Position numbers and translations under genes: made by a program
Notes under the pieces: generated by a model
Told to the model about the DNA's origin: nothing
The model's database searches: none
What the model saw: the letters and a program-made list of their open reading frames with translations, nothing else
Assembly (NCBI RefSeq): GCF_001938985.1
Contig: NZ_MKIN01000022.1
Coordinates: 248,001-312,000, forward strand
DNA length: 64,000 nucleotides
Direction: 5' to 3'
Source: Gillisella taibaishanensis
GTDB taxonomy: Bacteria; Pseudomonadota; Alphaproteobacteria; Rhizobiales; Rhizobiaceae
Shown: piece after piece, positions 37,523 to 47,213 of the stretch
How the letters are laid out: each line of letters opens with the position of its first letter
Numbering within the stretch: position 1 is the first letter of the stretch

Positions 37523-39193
37523 ATGTTTGGGTTATCCGCTAATAATCGTGCACAGCTCGCATCGCTCGAAGTGATTACTGCGAACATCATGATCGCAGAT
37601 GCAAATCTCAACATCCGGTACATGAACGCAGCGACGAAGGAACTTCTTAAGGAAGCAGAAAGCGATCTGAAGAAGGAACTGCCACGCTTCGACTTCGACA
37701 AGCTTATCGGTAGCAACATAGATATTTTTCATAAAAATCCCAGTCACCAGCGCAACATGCTGGCAAGCCTAAAGACCCAGCACAAGGCGACCATCTGGGT
37801 CGGTCAAAGGGCCTTCGACCTGATTGTCACGCCATTGAGGGATGGAGCCAAGACCACCGGCTTCGTCGTCGAGTGGGCAAACGCCAAGGAGCGATTGCAG
37901 AATCAGGACTATCGCGGCCAGCTTATGGCCATTAGCCGGGCGCAAGCGGTTATCGAGTTTGATCCGAACGGCGTCATTGTTTCCGCAAACGAGAATTTCC
38001 TGAAGGCTACGGGGTATACGCTCACAGAGATCAAGGGAAAGAACCATAGGATTTTCCTGCAGTCCGGAGCGTCCGGGGACCAGGAATACGCTGCTCTATG
38101 GACAGATCTGAAGGCGAATAAGCCTAAGATCGGCGACATCACACGGTACGGAAAAAACAGCCATAAGATTTACCTGAACGCGTCCTACAATCCGATCACG
38201 GATGAACACGGCCAAATCATCAAGATCGTTAAGTTTGCCACTGATGTCAGCGAACGCCGTCATGCCGTGGAAACCATCGGCGATGCGCTTGGACGCCTAG
38301 CCAAGGGCGATGTCAGCTTTACTGTCGACAAGGCATTTGCTGCCGATTTTGAATCGCTCAGAACCAACCTGAACGAAGCCGTTGGTCAACTTGCCACGAC
38401 GCTCATTGCTGTGGCCGAGTCCACTGACCAGATCGATAACGGCAGCCGCGAGATCAGCTCGAGCGCCGAGAACCTGTCGAAGCGAACCGAACAACAAGCC
38501 GCATCTCTGGAAGAAACAGCCGCTGCCCTCGACCAGATCACCGTCAACGTGAACAACGCCTCCAAACGCGCTGATGAAGCCCGGCATGCGACGCAAGCTG
38601 CCGACACGAGTGCAACGCGCTCCGGCCAGATCGTCGCAGAGGCCGTCGGTGCCATGGCCCGCATCGAGCAGTCGTCGAACCAGATCTCCAACATCATCGG
38701 CGTCATCGACGAAATTGCCTTCCAGACAAACCTCCTCGCGCTCAATGCAGGCGTCGAAGCGGCACGCGCCGGTGAAGCCGGTAAAGGTTTCGCTGTTGTT
38801 GCCCAGGAAGTACGCGAGCTCGCGCAGCGTTCGGCACAGGCGGCAAAAGAGATCAAAGAGCTGATCCGCAATTCGTCCGAAGAGGTAAAGAACGGTGTCA
38901 AGCTGGTCAGCGAAACCGGTGAAGCATTGAAAACGATCCAGGACAATATCGTCGCGGTTAACGACCATATGCAAGCAATCGCCAGCTCGGCGCGCGAGCA
39001 GGCGACGGGTCTTTCAGAGGTGAACTCAGCTGTTAACCAGATGGATCAGGTGACCCAGCAGAACGCCGCGATGGTCGAAGAATCGAATGCGGCGAGCGCC
39101 ACACTCGCGACCGAAACACAACGCCTACGCCAGTTCATATCCCGCTTCACACTTGGCCGGGACCATAGCAGTCAGAAAAGACGCGCGGCGTAA
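37523..39193 (+). CDS. Soluble PAS-PAS methyl-accepting chemotaxis protein
   Basis: A 556-residue chemoreceptor without membrane helices. PAS 1 covers about residues 10-110 and PAS 2 about 125-245 ([28 protein letters not shown] is typical). A HAMP-like segment follows (about 255-300), then the signalling domain with the hairpin tip [33 protein letters not shown] at about 393-425 and methylation helices on each side. It signals to CheA/CheW in the cytosol and probably senses an internal cue such as redox state or a bound cofactor. The first PAS lacks a residue I can assign as heme ligand. A good AAAGGA precedes the start. Confidence 0.95.
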   Translation: MFGLSANNRAQLASLEVITANIMIADANLNIRYMNAATKELLKEAESDLKKELPRFDFDKLIGSNIDIFHKNPSHQRNMLASLKTQHKATIWVGQRAFDLIVTPLRDGAKTTGFVVEWANAKERLQNQDYRGQLMAISRAQAVIEFDPNGVIVSANENFLKATGYTLTEIKGKNHRIFLQSGASGDQEYAALWTDLKANKPKIGDITRYGKNSHKIYLNASYNPITDEHGQIIKIVKFATDVSERRHAVETIGDALGRLAKGDVSFTVDKAFAADFESLRTNLNEAVGQLATTLIAVAESTDQIDNGSREISSSAENLSKRTEQQAASLEETAAALDQITVNVNNASKRADEARHATQAADTSATRSGQIVAEAVGAMARIEQSSNQISNIIGVIDEIAFQTNLLALNAGVEAARAGEAGKGFAVVAQEVRELAQRSAQAAKEIKELIRNSSEEVKNGVKLVSETGEALKTIQDNIVAVNDHMQAIASSAREQATGLSEVNSAVNQMDQVTQQNAAMVEESNAASATLATETQRLRQFISRFTLGRDHSSQKRRAA

Positions 39194-39603
39194 GCTAATC
39201 ACATGTAGAGAACGTCGTCCTGAAGCAGGATGAGTGGCAAGAGTTGAAATTCAATGCCGATGGTCAACATCACCGGCTGACAAACTCCCACAACTCATCC
39301 CGCTCCCTCTCAGCCGCTGCAGTCCCCTATTCCGGCACATCCGCCCTTATCTTGTAACCGTATGCATGCGCTGACCGTCCAGCAGCTCAAGAAGCTGCCG
39401 GCAGATCAGCGCATGGCCGCCGAGGACGCGAGCGGTCGATGCATTAGCTCCCTGCCCTGCCCCTGGAGCCCGCCAGCGACCGCCGCGCCTCGCGGGAAAA
39501 CTCTTGGAAATCACAGAGAATAGCACGCAACAACGTTGCAACGCGCGCCGTGGCGACATGCGCTCGGCTCGACTTAAGTACCTGAAATTACTATAAATTT
39601 GAA
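39194..39603. other. Gap between chemoreceptor gene and tRNA-Cys
   Basis: About 410 bp without a credible gene. The minus-strand frame 39347-39769 runs straight through the tRNA and is a shadow. I see no integrase remnant or second copy of the tRNA end. Confidence 0.5.
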
Positions 39604-39677
39604 TGGAGGCCTCGCCCGGAATCGAACCGGGATGCAAGGATTTGCAGTCCTCTGCGTAACCACTCCGCCACGAGGCC
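39604..39677 (-). tRNA. tRNA-Cys (GCA)
   Basis: A full cloverleaf on the minus strand: acceptor GGCCTCG/CGAGGCC, T-arm with GGTTCGATTCC, anticodon loop CTGCAAA with anticodon GCA, and an encoded 3' CCA. Length 74. Confidence 0.97.
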
Positions 39678-39806
39678 ATTCCATAACTTAAAAGCGTGTG
39701 GTGACGGGCATTTAGAACGGATCGAAACGAAGCGCAAGAGGAATTTCCGAAAAACCTGTCATTGGCCAATTTAGCTGGGCGGGGAGTACCGATCAGGGCG
39801 TTGTCA

Positions 39807-41105
39807 CTAGGTCGTCCAGTTGCGGACCGCCACGCTACCGCTGACCAAATCGTTCTTTTCGGCGGAGAACAGGCGGACTTTCCGCTTGCTACGCTGATGC
39901 TTTATCGTCAGCCGCACAGCGGCAAAAAACATCAGGAAAGAGCCGACCTGATAGGCAAAGATGATGTCGATTTCCACAAAGGAACGGATGACCAGCAGCA
40001 GCATCAGGCCAAACATCACGGACGAATCCACGTCCACGACCCGGGTCAAGAGTCGGCGCAGATGGCCGAACAGCGCCGTATAAAGGACAGCGCAGAGCGA
40101 CAGCACGCCAGCAACGCCATTTTCAACAGCGACTTCGATATAGGTATTATGGAAATGGAAGCCTTGGCGGGAATCGATGAAAAACTCCGCCCAGAGACGC
40201 TCCGGCTCAGAAGAGCCCTGCCGCCAATAGGCCTGATAGCCGACTCCGAAGATCGGATTGCGCGACCACACCGTCATCCCCTGCTGCCAGAGATAAGTGC
40301 GTCCGGTCAATGTCGAATCCTTACCGAACAGGCCGAGGATCAGATCGCTACCTCCGCCATAGACAAAAGCTGCGCCGGCAACGAGGAAAAACAGGCCGCC
40401 GCCGACAAACAGCACAACCCGGTTGCTTGGCATCAGCTTCATGCCCATCTGCAGCACGAGCGACACCATGATGACAGCTGCAATGGTTATGACTGACGTT
40501 GCCGACAGGGCCGCATATAGACAGTAGATAGCCAGCACCACGGTCATAGCCGCCGCCGCTAGCCAGATGCGCTCCCGTTCCTTGGCCAGAAACACCGCTG
40601 AGAAGGCGACGAACAGCCCAAGGGAAGCGTAGAGCCCAAGCTGGTTCTTCGACGAGAAAGCGCCGATAAATCCGACCGTGCCATCGAGCGGATCCAGCAG
40701 GTATTCGCCAAACAAAATAGAGTAGAGCAGCACGAGGACAGAGCCGATCAAGCCGCCACGCAGGAAAGTCTGTGTGTCGATGATCCGCGCTGCGACCAGG
40801 GCGCACGCGATATGGGACATGTACTGCGCGAAGGCGCGTGCCGAAGAAGATGGGTCATTCGACCAAAAAACCGACAGAAACGCGATAGCAAGAAAGGCCA
40901 TAAGCCAGGGATAACGATAGAACGGTCCAAGAACCCGGCGATAATCAACGAAGATCATCGACAGCCACAGGCCATAATAGCTCAGGATCGCGATCTGCCC
41001 CCAGCGGGCGGAATAGGCAAAAACCAGCCAGGAGAACGAAACGGCGGTAACGCCGTAAATGCTGTTTTCTCCCGGCTCGACGAGACTGACCCTGCTGATG
41101 CGCAT
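39807..41105 (-). CDS. O-antigen ligase/Wzy-family polymerase
   Basis: A 432-residue polytopic membrane protein with ten or more helices. The large periplasmic loop has the Wzy_C/WaaL features GRTYLWQQGMTVWSRNP and HNTYIEVAVENGVAG (about residues 320-334), which carry the conserved His. It acts in polymerising or ligating surface polysaccharide at the periplasmic face. It could be an ExoQ-like exopolysaccharide polymerase. No other polysaccharide genes adjoin it, so the substrate is unknown. tRNA-Cys is downstream. Confidence 0.88.
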   Translation of the reverse strand: MRISRVSLVEPGENSIYGVTAVSFSWLVFAYSARWGQIAILSYYGLWLSMIFVDYRRVLGPFYRYPWLMAFLAIAFLSVFWSNDPSSSARAFAQYMSHIACALVAARIIDTQTFLRGGLIGSVLVLLYSILFGEYLLDPLDGTVGFIGAFSSKNQLGLYASLGLFVAFSAVFLAKERERIWLAAAAMTVVLAIYCLYAALSATSVITIAAVIMVSLVLQMGMKLMPSNRVVLFVGGGLFFLVAGAAFVYGGGSDLILGLFGKDSTLTGRTYLWQQGMTVWSRNPIFGVGYQAYWRQGSSEPERLWAEFFIDSRQGFHFHNTYIEVAVENGVAGVLSLCAVLYTALFGHLRRLLTRVVDVDSSVMFGLMLLLVIRSFVEIDIIFAYQVGSFLMFFAAVRLTIKHQRSKRKVRLFSAEKNDLVSGSVAVRNWTT

Positions 41106-41524
41106 CTTTATCCCACAGAACCGGCTTTGTTCTTGTCGACAAGTAAAACCAGCTCGAAAATAGCCCCATAGACGGCGTTCTGCACGGATGCCGCCGGGTC
41201 CTTCTTAGCGCAACAGTCTTAATAATGACATCGCAGGATAATCGCCATTTTCGGCTGTATCTGGCGCTCAGTCTGATTTTTGAAGTAACGAGGCTTCTTC
41301 AGGGCTCTCATTGTGACATTTGCAACGGGTCGCAGCACCCTCCGGAGCAAATATCACACTATTTCAGACAAATACCCCTTTGTTTCTACTGGAAGAATTT
41401 GACAGTTGATCCTCGGGCGCGCGGCAAGTGGATAATAATGTCGAATTCGTTCCATTGGGGGAAACAGATCGCGCTTGCCCGATGGCAGCGCTGGGGCGTC
41501 TAGACCCGGATCAGCATATCGCCG
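41106..41524. other. Upstream region of the ligase gene
   Basis: About 420 bp between the ligase start and the 81-residue gene stop. No gene seen. The AT-rich middle (41370-41440) includes TTGACA but no properly spaced -10 box. Confidence 0.45.
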
Positions 41525-41770
41525 TCAGGAGCGCCATTTCTTGGGGTCTTCGGGGCTCTGGCAGCCGGCGGGCGGCAGCATCGTGCCGAAATTAGCCTGC
41601 AGTTTCGCGCAGCCCCACTTGTTGAAAGGGTCGGGAAGCCGGCTATTGATGTCGATGCCGACCTCCTGATACGGGCTTTCCGTATTGGTGACGTAGGAAT
41701 ACCAGCGCGAGCCGAATAGCACGATGGCAGCGATGATCATGACCAGGATCACACGTAGCAGGCGTTTCAT
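41525..41770 (-). CDS. Small membrane-anchored protein (81 aa)
   Basis: An N-terminal hydrophobic anchor (LLRVILVMIIAAIVLFGSRW, about residues 4-23) with a polar C-terminal domain of 55 residues holding two Cys (WGCAKLQANFG and PPAGCQSP). Not a family I recognise. It follows the diacylglycerol kinase gene by 24 bp on the same strand, so it is likely in the cobT-dgkA transcript. Confidence 0.6.
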   Translation of the reverse strand: MKRLLRVILVMIIAAIVLFGSRWYSYVTNTESPYQEVGIDINSRLPDPFNKWGCAKLQANFGTMLPPAGCQSPEDPKKWRS

Positions 41771-41794
41771 CAGTTTTGTTCTCTCTTTTGCGGC

Positions 41795-42205
41795 TCAGCC
41801 TGCAAACAGCATCACCCAGGCAACATATAGCGCATTGGCAACCAGCAGGCAGAACACGGCAAAAGAGCCGAGATCCTTGGCATTGCGGGCCACGACGGAA
41901 AACTCCGGCGAAATCCGATCGATCACGTCTTCGATCGCCGTATTCAGCGCCTCCACGGCAAACAACACCAGCATCAGCAGCAGAAAGCCGAGGTAATGCA
42001 AGGGTGCAGCACCGCGCAAGGTCAAAAGCACGAGGCCAGTTGCCAGGGCCAGCACTTCATGGCGAAAAGCCGCTTCTTTCCAAAGGCGGCGCAGGCCCTG
42101 CATGGAATAGCGGGTGGCCGCGAACAGATGCGCAAAGCCTGTCTTCTTTTCGAAGGGGGCGGCTTTGCGCTCAAAGGAGCCTGGCTCTTCGCCGTCGACG
42201 ATCAT
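41795..42205 (-). CDS. dgkA: Diacylglycerol kinase
   Basis: A 136-residue integral membrane kinase with three helices. The catalytic motif EALNTAIEDVID lies near residues 84-95, with FAATRYSMQGLRRLWKEAAFRHE before it. It phosphorylates diacylglycerol from membrane-derived oligosaccharide synthesis. I start at MIVDGEEPG (42205), 13 bp after the cobT stop; the frame runs to 42346 inside cobT. The N-terminal extension is longer than in E. coli. Confidence 0.9.
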   Translation of the reverse strand: MIVDGEEPGSFERKAAPFEKKTGFAHLFAATRYSMQGLRRLWKEAAFRHEVLALATGLVLLTLRGAAPLHYLGFLLLMLVLFAVEALNTAIEDVIDRISPEFSVVARNAKDLGSFAVFCLLVANALYVAWVMLFAG

Positions 42206-42218
42206 CGGCACCTGCGCA

Positions 42219-43241
42219 TCAATGGGTGCCGGCGTTGGTAACGCCGGCCTGTTCGAAGGTCGCCATGCCGGAATGACAAGCCGCGGCAGACTTGACGATG
42301 CTGGCCGCCAAGGCAGCACCCGTGCCTTCGCCAAGGCGCATGCCAAGCGCCAGAAGCGGCGTCTTGCCGAGCTTGTCGATGGCCCTCATATGCGCCGGTT
42401 CTGCCGAGACATGGCCGATCAGGCAATGATCGAGCGCCGACGGATTGGCGGCCTTCAACAGAGCCGCGGCCGCCGTCGCGACATAGCCGTCGATCAGAAC
42501 GGGAATACGCTCCACGCGGGCCGCCAGGATCGCGCCCGCCATGGCAGCGATTTCCCGCCCGCCCAAGCGCCGCATCACTTCCAGAGGATCGGAGAGATGC
42601 TCCCGATGGAACTCGACGGCCTGCTTGACCACGGCGATCTTGCGCGCCAGCATCTCGCCTTGCGAACCGGTGCCGGGGCCGACCCAGTCTTCGGCAGTGC
42701 CGCCGTACAGCGCTAGGTTAATGGCGGCCGCAATCGTGGTGTTGCCGATCCCCATTTCGCCAAGGCAGAGAAGATCGGTACCACCGGCAATCGCTTCCAT
42801 GCCAAAGGCCATAGTGGCAGCGCAGTCGCGTTCCGACAGCGCCGGCTCAATGGTGATGTCGCCGGTCGGGTAATCCAGCGCCAGATCGAAGATCTTCAGG
42901 CCAAGGTCGTTCGCCGCGCAGATCTGGTTGATCGCAGCGCCGCCAGCGGCGAAATTCTCCACCATCTGCTGGGTCACGGACGCCGGGAACGGGGTAATGC
43001 CATGGCGCGCCACGCCGTGATTGCCGGCGAAAATCGCCACCAGCGGCCGATTGACCGCAGGCGCGCGCCCCGTCCAGGCGGCAAGCCACATGGCGATTTC
43101 TTCGAGACGCCCAAGCGAGCCCGGCGGCTTGGTCAATTGCCGGTCACGGTCGCGCGCTGTAACCAGCGCCTGGCTGTCAGGCCCGGGCAGATCGCGCAGC
43201 AGCACTCGGAAATCGTCAAACGGCAGACCGGTCACACTCAT
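42219..43241 (-). CDS. cobT: Nicotinate-nucleotide--dimethylbenzimidazole phosphoribosyltransferase
   Basis: A 340-residue enzyme that makes alpha-ribazole phosphate for the lower ligand of cobalamin. The motifs KPPGSLGRLEEIA (about residues 40-52), AGNHGVA and GEMGIGNTTIAAA fit, the last being the phosphoribosyl site. I start at ATG 43241 (MSVTGLPFDD); the open frame to 43385 passes through a palindromic repeat and should not be added. cobS is divergent upstream. Confidence 0.94.
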   Translation of the reverse strand: MSVTGLPFDDFRVLLRDLPGPDSQALVTARDRDRQLTKPPGSLGRLEEIAMWLAAWTGRAPAVNRPLVAIFAGNHGVARHGITPFPASVTQQMVENFAAGGAAINQICAANDLGLKIFDLALDYPTGDITIEPALSERDCAATMAFGMEAIAGGTDLLCLGEMGIGNTTIAAAINLALYGGTAEDWVGPGTGSQGEMLARKIAVVKQAVEFHREHLSDPLEVMRRLGGREIAAMAGAILAARVERIPVLIDGYVATAAAALLKAANPSALDHCLIGHVSAEPAHMRAIDKLGKTPLLALGMRLGEGTGAALAASIVKSAAACHSGMATFEQAGVTNAGTH

Positions 43242-43264
43242 CAGGCAGGCTTTCTTGTCATAGA

Positions 43265-43360
43265 GCATCGGACCGGAAAACAGAATCGGACCGATGCCCC
43301 AAATTTTTGTTTGCGCATCGGATATGCTCGAAAACCGGTTCCCACTTTTCGGTCCGATGC
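43265..43360. repeat. Rhizobial palindromic repeat element (composite)
   Basis: Two adjoining palindromes: GCATCGG at 43265 with CCGATGC at 43297, and GCATCGGA at 43315 with TCCGATGC at 43360 around CGAAAACCGG. A related unit lies at 48983-49024. It is typical of intergenic palindromes in rhizobia. It lies in the cobT leader and extends the cobT reading frame artificially. Confidence 0.75.
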
Positions 43361-43606
43361 TTAAGGCATCACATCCTTCGCTCATGCGAAGACGGCGCCC
43401 TTCTTACTGCATAAATCCCCGCAGCGGAATCGATTCGGATCAAAAATTATTGGATTTAAAGTCCTGGCTCCTCTTGCACTCCTGCGACCAAGACAGGAGA
43501 TCCTTCCGGCTGGCAAATCGCACTATCGCAGCTATATAGTCAGTCAGGCGAGGCAGGTCGGCAGTCGTGGCCGGAGCTTGCAGAAATTCCGCAGTGGACC
43601 GATGTG
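43361..43606. other. cobT/cobS divergent promoter region
   Basis: About 245 bp of AT-rich DNA without a gene. I looked for a cobalamin riboswitch B12 box and did not find one. Confidence 0.4.
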
Positions 43607-44386
43607 ATGACCCTCAATGCGCTTGTCGACGATCTTGCCCGCTCGCTCGGCTTTCTCAGCCGGCTTCCGGTGTCCTCGCGCTTCTTTGCCGGTCATTCCG
43701 GTGAAATGAGCCGCACGCCACGCGCCTTTCCCCTGGCCGGTGCAGTCATCGCAGCGCCAGTCGGGCTGGCGCTGGCATTGCTCCTCAATCTAGGCGCCAG
43801 CAGCCTCATCGCGGCCTTCGTTGCGGTGGCGTTGCAGGTCATCCTGAGCGGCGCGCTGCACGAGGATGGTTTGGCCGACACGGCAGATGGTTTTGGCGGC
43901 GCCAGCCGTGAGCGAGCGCTTGAGATCATGAAGGACAGCCGTATCGGCGCCTATGGTGTACTCGCCCTGGTGCTCGGGGTTGGGCTGCGGGTGGCTGCAC
44001 TTGCAGCGCTCGCCAACCGGTTGGCACCCCTCGACGTCGCACTTGCCGTGATCGGCATCGCCGCCGTCAGCCGGGCGCTGATGGTCTGGCATTGGCATGC
44101 CCTTCCCCCGGCCCGGCCGGGTGGCGTCGCCGCCTCGCTCGGCAAACCCACTGACACGGCGCTTTATACGGCATTGTTTTTCGGACTGGCTGTGGCGGTG
44201 ATCACCATCACGCCCTTCGCCTCCTTCCATCCATTAGCCGTCACGCTTTTCATCTCGGCCACGGCTGCTTTTGGCTTCAACCAGTTGACGCGACGACGGC
44301 TTGGCGGCCAGACCGGCGATACGATCGGTGCCACACAGCAGATCTGTGAAATCGTCGCACTGGTCACTCTGTCGATGGCGGTATAG
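43607..44386 (+). CDS. cobS: Adenosylcobinamide-GDP ribazoletransferase
   Basis: A 259-residue integral membrane enzyme (also called CobV) that joins adenosylcobinamide-GDP and alpha-ribazole in the last steps of cobalamin synthesis. The motif ALHEDGLADTADGFGG (about residues 84-99) carries the metal-binding acidic residues, and DSRIGAYG follows. Several hydrophobic helices. GTG at 43604 is an equally possible start, one codon before ATG. Divergent from cobT. Confidence 0.94.
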   Translation: MTLNALVDDLARSLGFLSRLPVSSRFFAGHSGEMSRTPRAFPLAGAVIAAPVGLALALLLNLGASSLIAAFVAVALQVILSGALHEDGLADTADGFGGASRERALEIMKDSRIGAYGVLALVLGVGLRVAALAALANRLAPLDVALAVIGIAAVSRALMVWHWHALPPARPGGVAASLGKPTDTALYTALFFGLAVAVITITPFASFHPLAVTLFISATAAFGFNQLTRRRLGGQTGDTIGATQQICEIVALVTLSMAV

Positions 44387-44394
44387 CAAAGGCC

Positions 44395-44601
44395 ATGACC
44401 ACAGCATCCGCCACCCCCGCCGACCCCATTTCCTCGCCCTGCACCCGCGTTTGCACGCTGGATGAACACCGATCGGTCTGTATCGGCTGCGGCCGAACGC
44501 TGGAGGAGATCATGAACTGGTCGTATTACAGCCATGACCAGCGCCAGACGATCATGGCGCGTCTTTCCTCGTTGCCCAAACCGAACTGGACCAGCCCATG
44601 A
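44395..44601 (+). CDS. DUF1289 protein
   Basis: A 68-residue protein with the DUF1289 cysteine pattern SPCTRVC...CIGCGRTLEEI, probably binding a metal. Function unknown. It starts 8 bp after cobS, and its TGA overlaps the ATG of the protease gene. Confidence 0.9.
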   Translation: MTTASATPADPISSPCTRVCTLDEHRSVCIGCGRTLEEIMNWSYYSHDQRQTIMARLSSLPKPNWTSP

Positions 44602-45305
44602 AGATCGACGGATTCGTTGTTGTTATCGCTATCCTTTCCGTCGGCCTGATGATCCTGATCGCAAACAACAATAGCGGCCAAACCTTCGGCATGGACAATG
44701 ACGATTTCGCCCAGGCGTTGGTTCTGCTGCCGTTCATCATGGTTCTTTCGGCAAGCATGCTTGCCAGCCAGCACAATCTCAGCCGCAACCTGCGCTATGC
44801 CGCCGCCTGGCTTTTGATCGCGCTCGTTCTGGTGACAGGCTATGTCTATCGACAGGATGCAACCACTGTTGCCGACCGCGTGCTGGGCGGCCTGATCCCG
44901 GGCCGGGCCGTCGTCACGACCACCAGCGACGGCGAAAGCCAGATCGTACTACAGCGTGGCCGCTCCGGGCATTTTTCCGCCAAGGTCGAGATAGAAGGCG
45001 TTACCATGCCGATGATGGTCGACACCGGCGCAAGTTCTGTGGTGCTAAGCACCGAAGACGCCGAGAAACTGGGCATCGATACCAATAAGCTGAACTTCGG
45101 CGTCACGGTCAGCACGGCCAATGGCGATGCCCTCGCCGCACCGACCGTACTGCGTCAGGTGGCGATTGGCCCTATCGTGCGCAACAATGTGCGGGCGCTC
45201 GTCACGCAGAAAGGCCGCATGGATGGCAGCCTTCTGGGTATGAGCTTTCTATCGACACTCGACAGCGTCCAGATCCGCGGCGACGAATTGCGGCTGACGG
45301 ATTGA
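44598..45305 (+). CDS. Retropepsin-like aspartic protease (TIGR02281)
   Basis: A 235-residue protein with three N-terminal membrane segments (about residues 4-25, 34-54, 62-82) and a C-terminal periplasmic or cytoplasmic protease domain. The catalytic motif is MMVDTGASSVVLS near residues 137-149. Single-chain clan AA proteases of this type occur in alphaproteobacteria (Rickettsia APRc is related). The substrate is unknown. It overlaps the DUF1289 gene, so the two are coupled. Confidence 0.88.
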   Translation: MKIDGFVVVIAILSVGLMILIANNNSGQTFGMDNDDFAQALVLLPFIMVLSASMLASQHNLSRNLRYAAAWLLIALVLVTGYVYRQDATTVADRVLGGLIPGRAVVTTTSDGESQIVLQRGRSGHFSAKVEIEGVTMPMMVDTGASSVVLSTEDAEKLGIDTNKLNFGVTVSTANGDALAAPTVLRQVAIGPIVRNNVRALVTQKGRMDGSLLGMSFLSTLDSVQIRGDELRLTD

Positions 45306-45312
45306 TGGCTGA

Positions 45313-46074
45313 TCAAGCCTTCAGCTTGTAGCCGGTGCTGAACATCCGGGCGATCACGACGAGGCAAACGGCTAGAAACAGGCCGACCATGCCAAGGCTG
45401 ATGAGCGGATTGATGTCGGCCTCGCCGAAGAAGCTCCAACGGAAACCGCTGACGAGGTAGAAGACCGGGTTGAAATGGCTGACCACCTGCCAGGCGTGCG
45501 GCAGTGCGCTGATCGAATAGAAGGTGCCACCGAGGAACGTCAGCGGCGGCACGACCAGCGTCGGCACCATGCTCAACTGCTCGAAATTCTGCGCCCAGAC
45601 GCCGATAATGAAGCCCGCAATGCTGAAGGAAATAGCGGTCAGCAGCATGAAAGCCAGCATCAGCAGGGGATGGTCTATCCGCATATCCACAAACAGAGTG
45701 GAGGTTGCCAGAATGATCAGGCCGAGAATCATGCCCTTGGTGGTTGCGGCGCCAACATAGCCAATCAGCACTTCGGGCAACGCAATCGGTGCGGAGAGAA
45801 TTTCGTAAATCGTCCCGGTAAACTTCGGGAAGTAGATTCCGTTTGCACCATTGGCGATGCACTGGGTGATGAGCGCCAGCATGATGAGCCCCGGCGTGAT
45901 GAAGCCGCCATAGGCAACCGCATTGCCGGCCTGCATCCTGGAGCCGATCGCCGCCCCAAAGACGATAAAATAAAGCGCCGTCGACACGACGGGAGAAATC
46001 AGGCTCTGCAGCAGCGTGCGGCGCATGCGCTGCATTTCTGCTCGGTAAATCACCCAGATCGCCGTGTAATTCAT
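45313..46074 (-). CDS. ABC-2 type transporter permease
   Basis: A 253-residue membrane protein with six helices of the ABC-2 exporter group. [25 protein letters not shown] is the amphipathic start, and [15 protein letters not shown] and [17 protein letters not shown] are group marks. Its ATG overlaps the ATPase stop by four bases. Exports an unknown substrate, possibly a lipid or polysaccharide. Confidence 0.9.
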   Translation of the reverse strand: MNYTAIWVIYRAEMQRMRRTLLQSLISPVVSTALYFIVFGAAIGSRMQAGNAVAYGGFITPGLIMLALITQCIANGANGIYFPKFTGTIYEILSAPIALPEVLIGYVGAATTKGMILGLIILATSTLFVDMRIDHPLLMLAFMLLTAISFSIAGFIIGVWAQNFEQLSMVPTLVVPPLTFLGGTFYSISALPHAWQVVSHFNPVFYLVSGFRWSFFGEADINPLISLGMVGLFLAVCLVVIARMFSTGYKLKA

Positions 46075-46997
46075 GATTTTTCCCCGATCAGCGAAACGAA
46101 AATATCCTCGAGCGAGGTCTGTCTGGTGGCAACGTCTGTTACCGCGATGCTGGAGGTCTCCAGCGCCGCCAGCAGCGCCATCATCGCGCCCGGCGTTGCC
46201 TGCGGTTCGTAATCGTAGACGATCTGGCGCCCTTCGCCGGCAAGGCTCAGGTTCCAATCGTCCAGCCGCCCTGGCAGGCTCTTCAACGGTTCGGCCAGAT
46301 CCAGAATCATCTGCTTGCGCCCAAGCTTTCGCATCAGCACGGCCTTGTCTTCGACCAGCAGCACCTCGCCCTTGTTGATGATGCCGATGCGATCGGCAAT
46401 CTCCTCGGCCTCCTCGATATAATGGGTGGTGAGAATGATGGTCACGCCACGCTTCTTGAGGTCGCTGACCAGCGCCCACATGTCGCGGCGTAGGGAAACG
46501 TCGACGCCGGCGGTAGGTTCGTCGAGGAACAGCACTCGCGGCTCATGCGACAGCGCCTTGGCGATCAGCACTCGCCGCTTCATGCCGCCCGAGAGTTCAC
46601 GCAGCACGGCATCGCGCTTTTCCCAGAGCGACAGCGATTTCAGCACCTGCTCGATATAGGCGGGGTCGGCCTTGCGCCCATGAAGGCCGCGCGAAAAGCA
46701 GACGGTGTTCCACACGGTTTCAAACTGGTCCGTCGTCAGTTCCTGCGGCACCAGGCCGATAGCGGCGCGGGTTTTGCGAAAGTCGCGCACGACGTCGAAG
46801 CCGTCGACCAGAACCGTCCCGGAGCTGGGATTGACGATGCCGCAGACGATAGAGATCAGGGTTGTCTTGCCGGCTCCATTCGGCCCGAGCAACGCCAGGA
46901 TCTCGCCCTCCTCTATATCAAGGGACACATTCTTCAGGGCCGAATACCCGGTGGAATAAGTCTTGGTCAGGGAGGTGATCGATATGATAGGCGCCAT
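46071..46997 (-). CDS. ABC transporter ATP-binding protein
   Basis: A 308-residue ATPase for the ABC-2 permease. Walker A is GPNGAGKTT (about residues 39-47), the signature is LSGGMKRR (about 140-147) and Walker B is [10 protein letters not shown] (about 159-168). The extra C-terminal 70 residues are typical for ABC-2 ATPases. I start at [12 protein letters not shown] (46997); the longer frame to 47159 is probably not translated. Confidence 0.92.
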   Translation of the reverse strand: MAPIISITSLTKTYSTGYSALKNVSLDIEEGEILALLGPNGAGKTTLISIVCGIVNPSSGTVLVDGFDVVRDFRKTRAAIGLVPQELTTDQFETVWNTVCFSRGLHGRKADPAYIEQVLKSLSLWEKRDAVLRELSGGMKRRVLIAKALSHEPRVLFLDEPTAGVDVSLRRDMWALVSDLKKRGVTIILTTHYIEEAEEIADRIGIINKGEVLLVEDKAVLMRKLGRKQMILDLAEPLKSLPGRLDDWNLSLAGEGRQIVYDYEPQATPGAMMALLAALETSSIAVTDVATRQTSLEDIFVSLIGEKS

Positions 46998-47213
46998 GCT
47001 TGCAGACAATCCTGAATTTCCGCCTGACGGCTCCAAGTGTCGATCGGCAACACGGATTTTATCCACGCGCCTGACCGGCCTTGCCTCCCGCAGCGGACGA
47101 TGAGCGACAGAGGCGCCTATATAGCACGGCGACCGGAGGCGGCCACCGCCATCAGGCAAATCTTTTACCTGAAACCGAAAAAGAGCGGTGGACGGCGGTA
47201 ATTTCGCTGGAAA

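Noticed and set aside
39347-39769. 140-codon minus-strand frame
   Set aside because: It runs through tRNA-Cys, so it is a chance frame.
41395-41445. Promoter from TTGACA
   Set aside because: The AT-rich TAATAAT is about 27 bases away, too far for a sigma-70 promoter.
43361-43606. Possible cobalamin riboswitch before cobS
   Set aside because: No B12 box seen.
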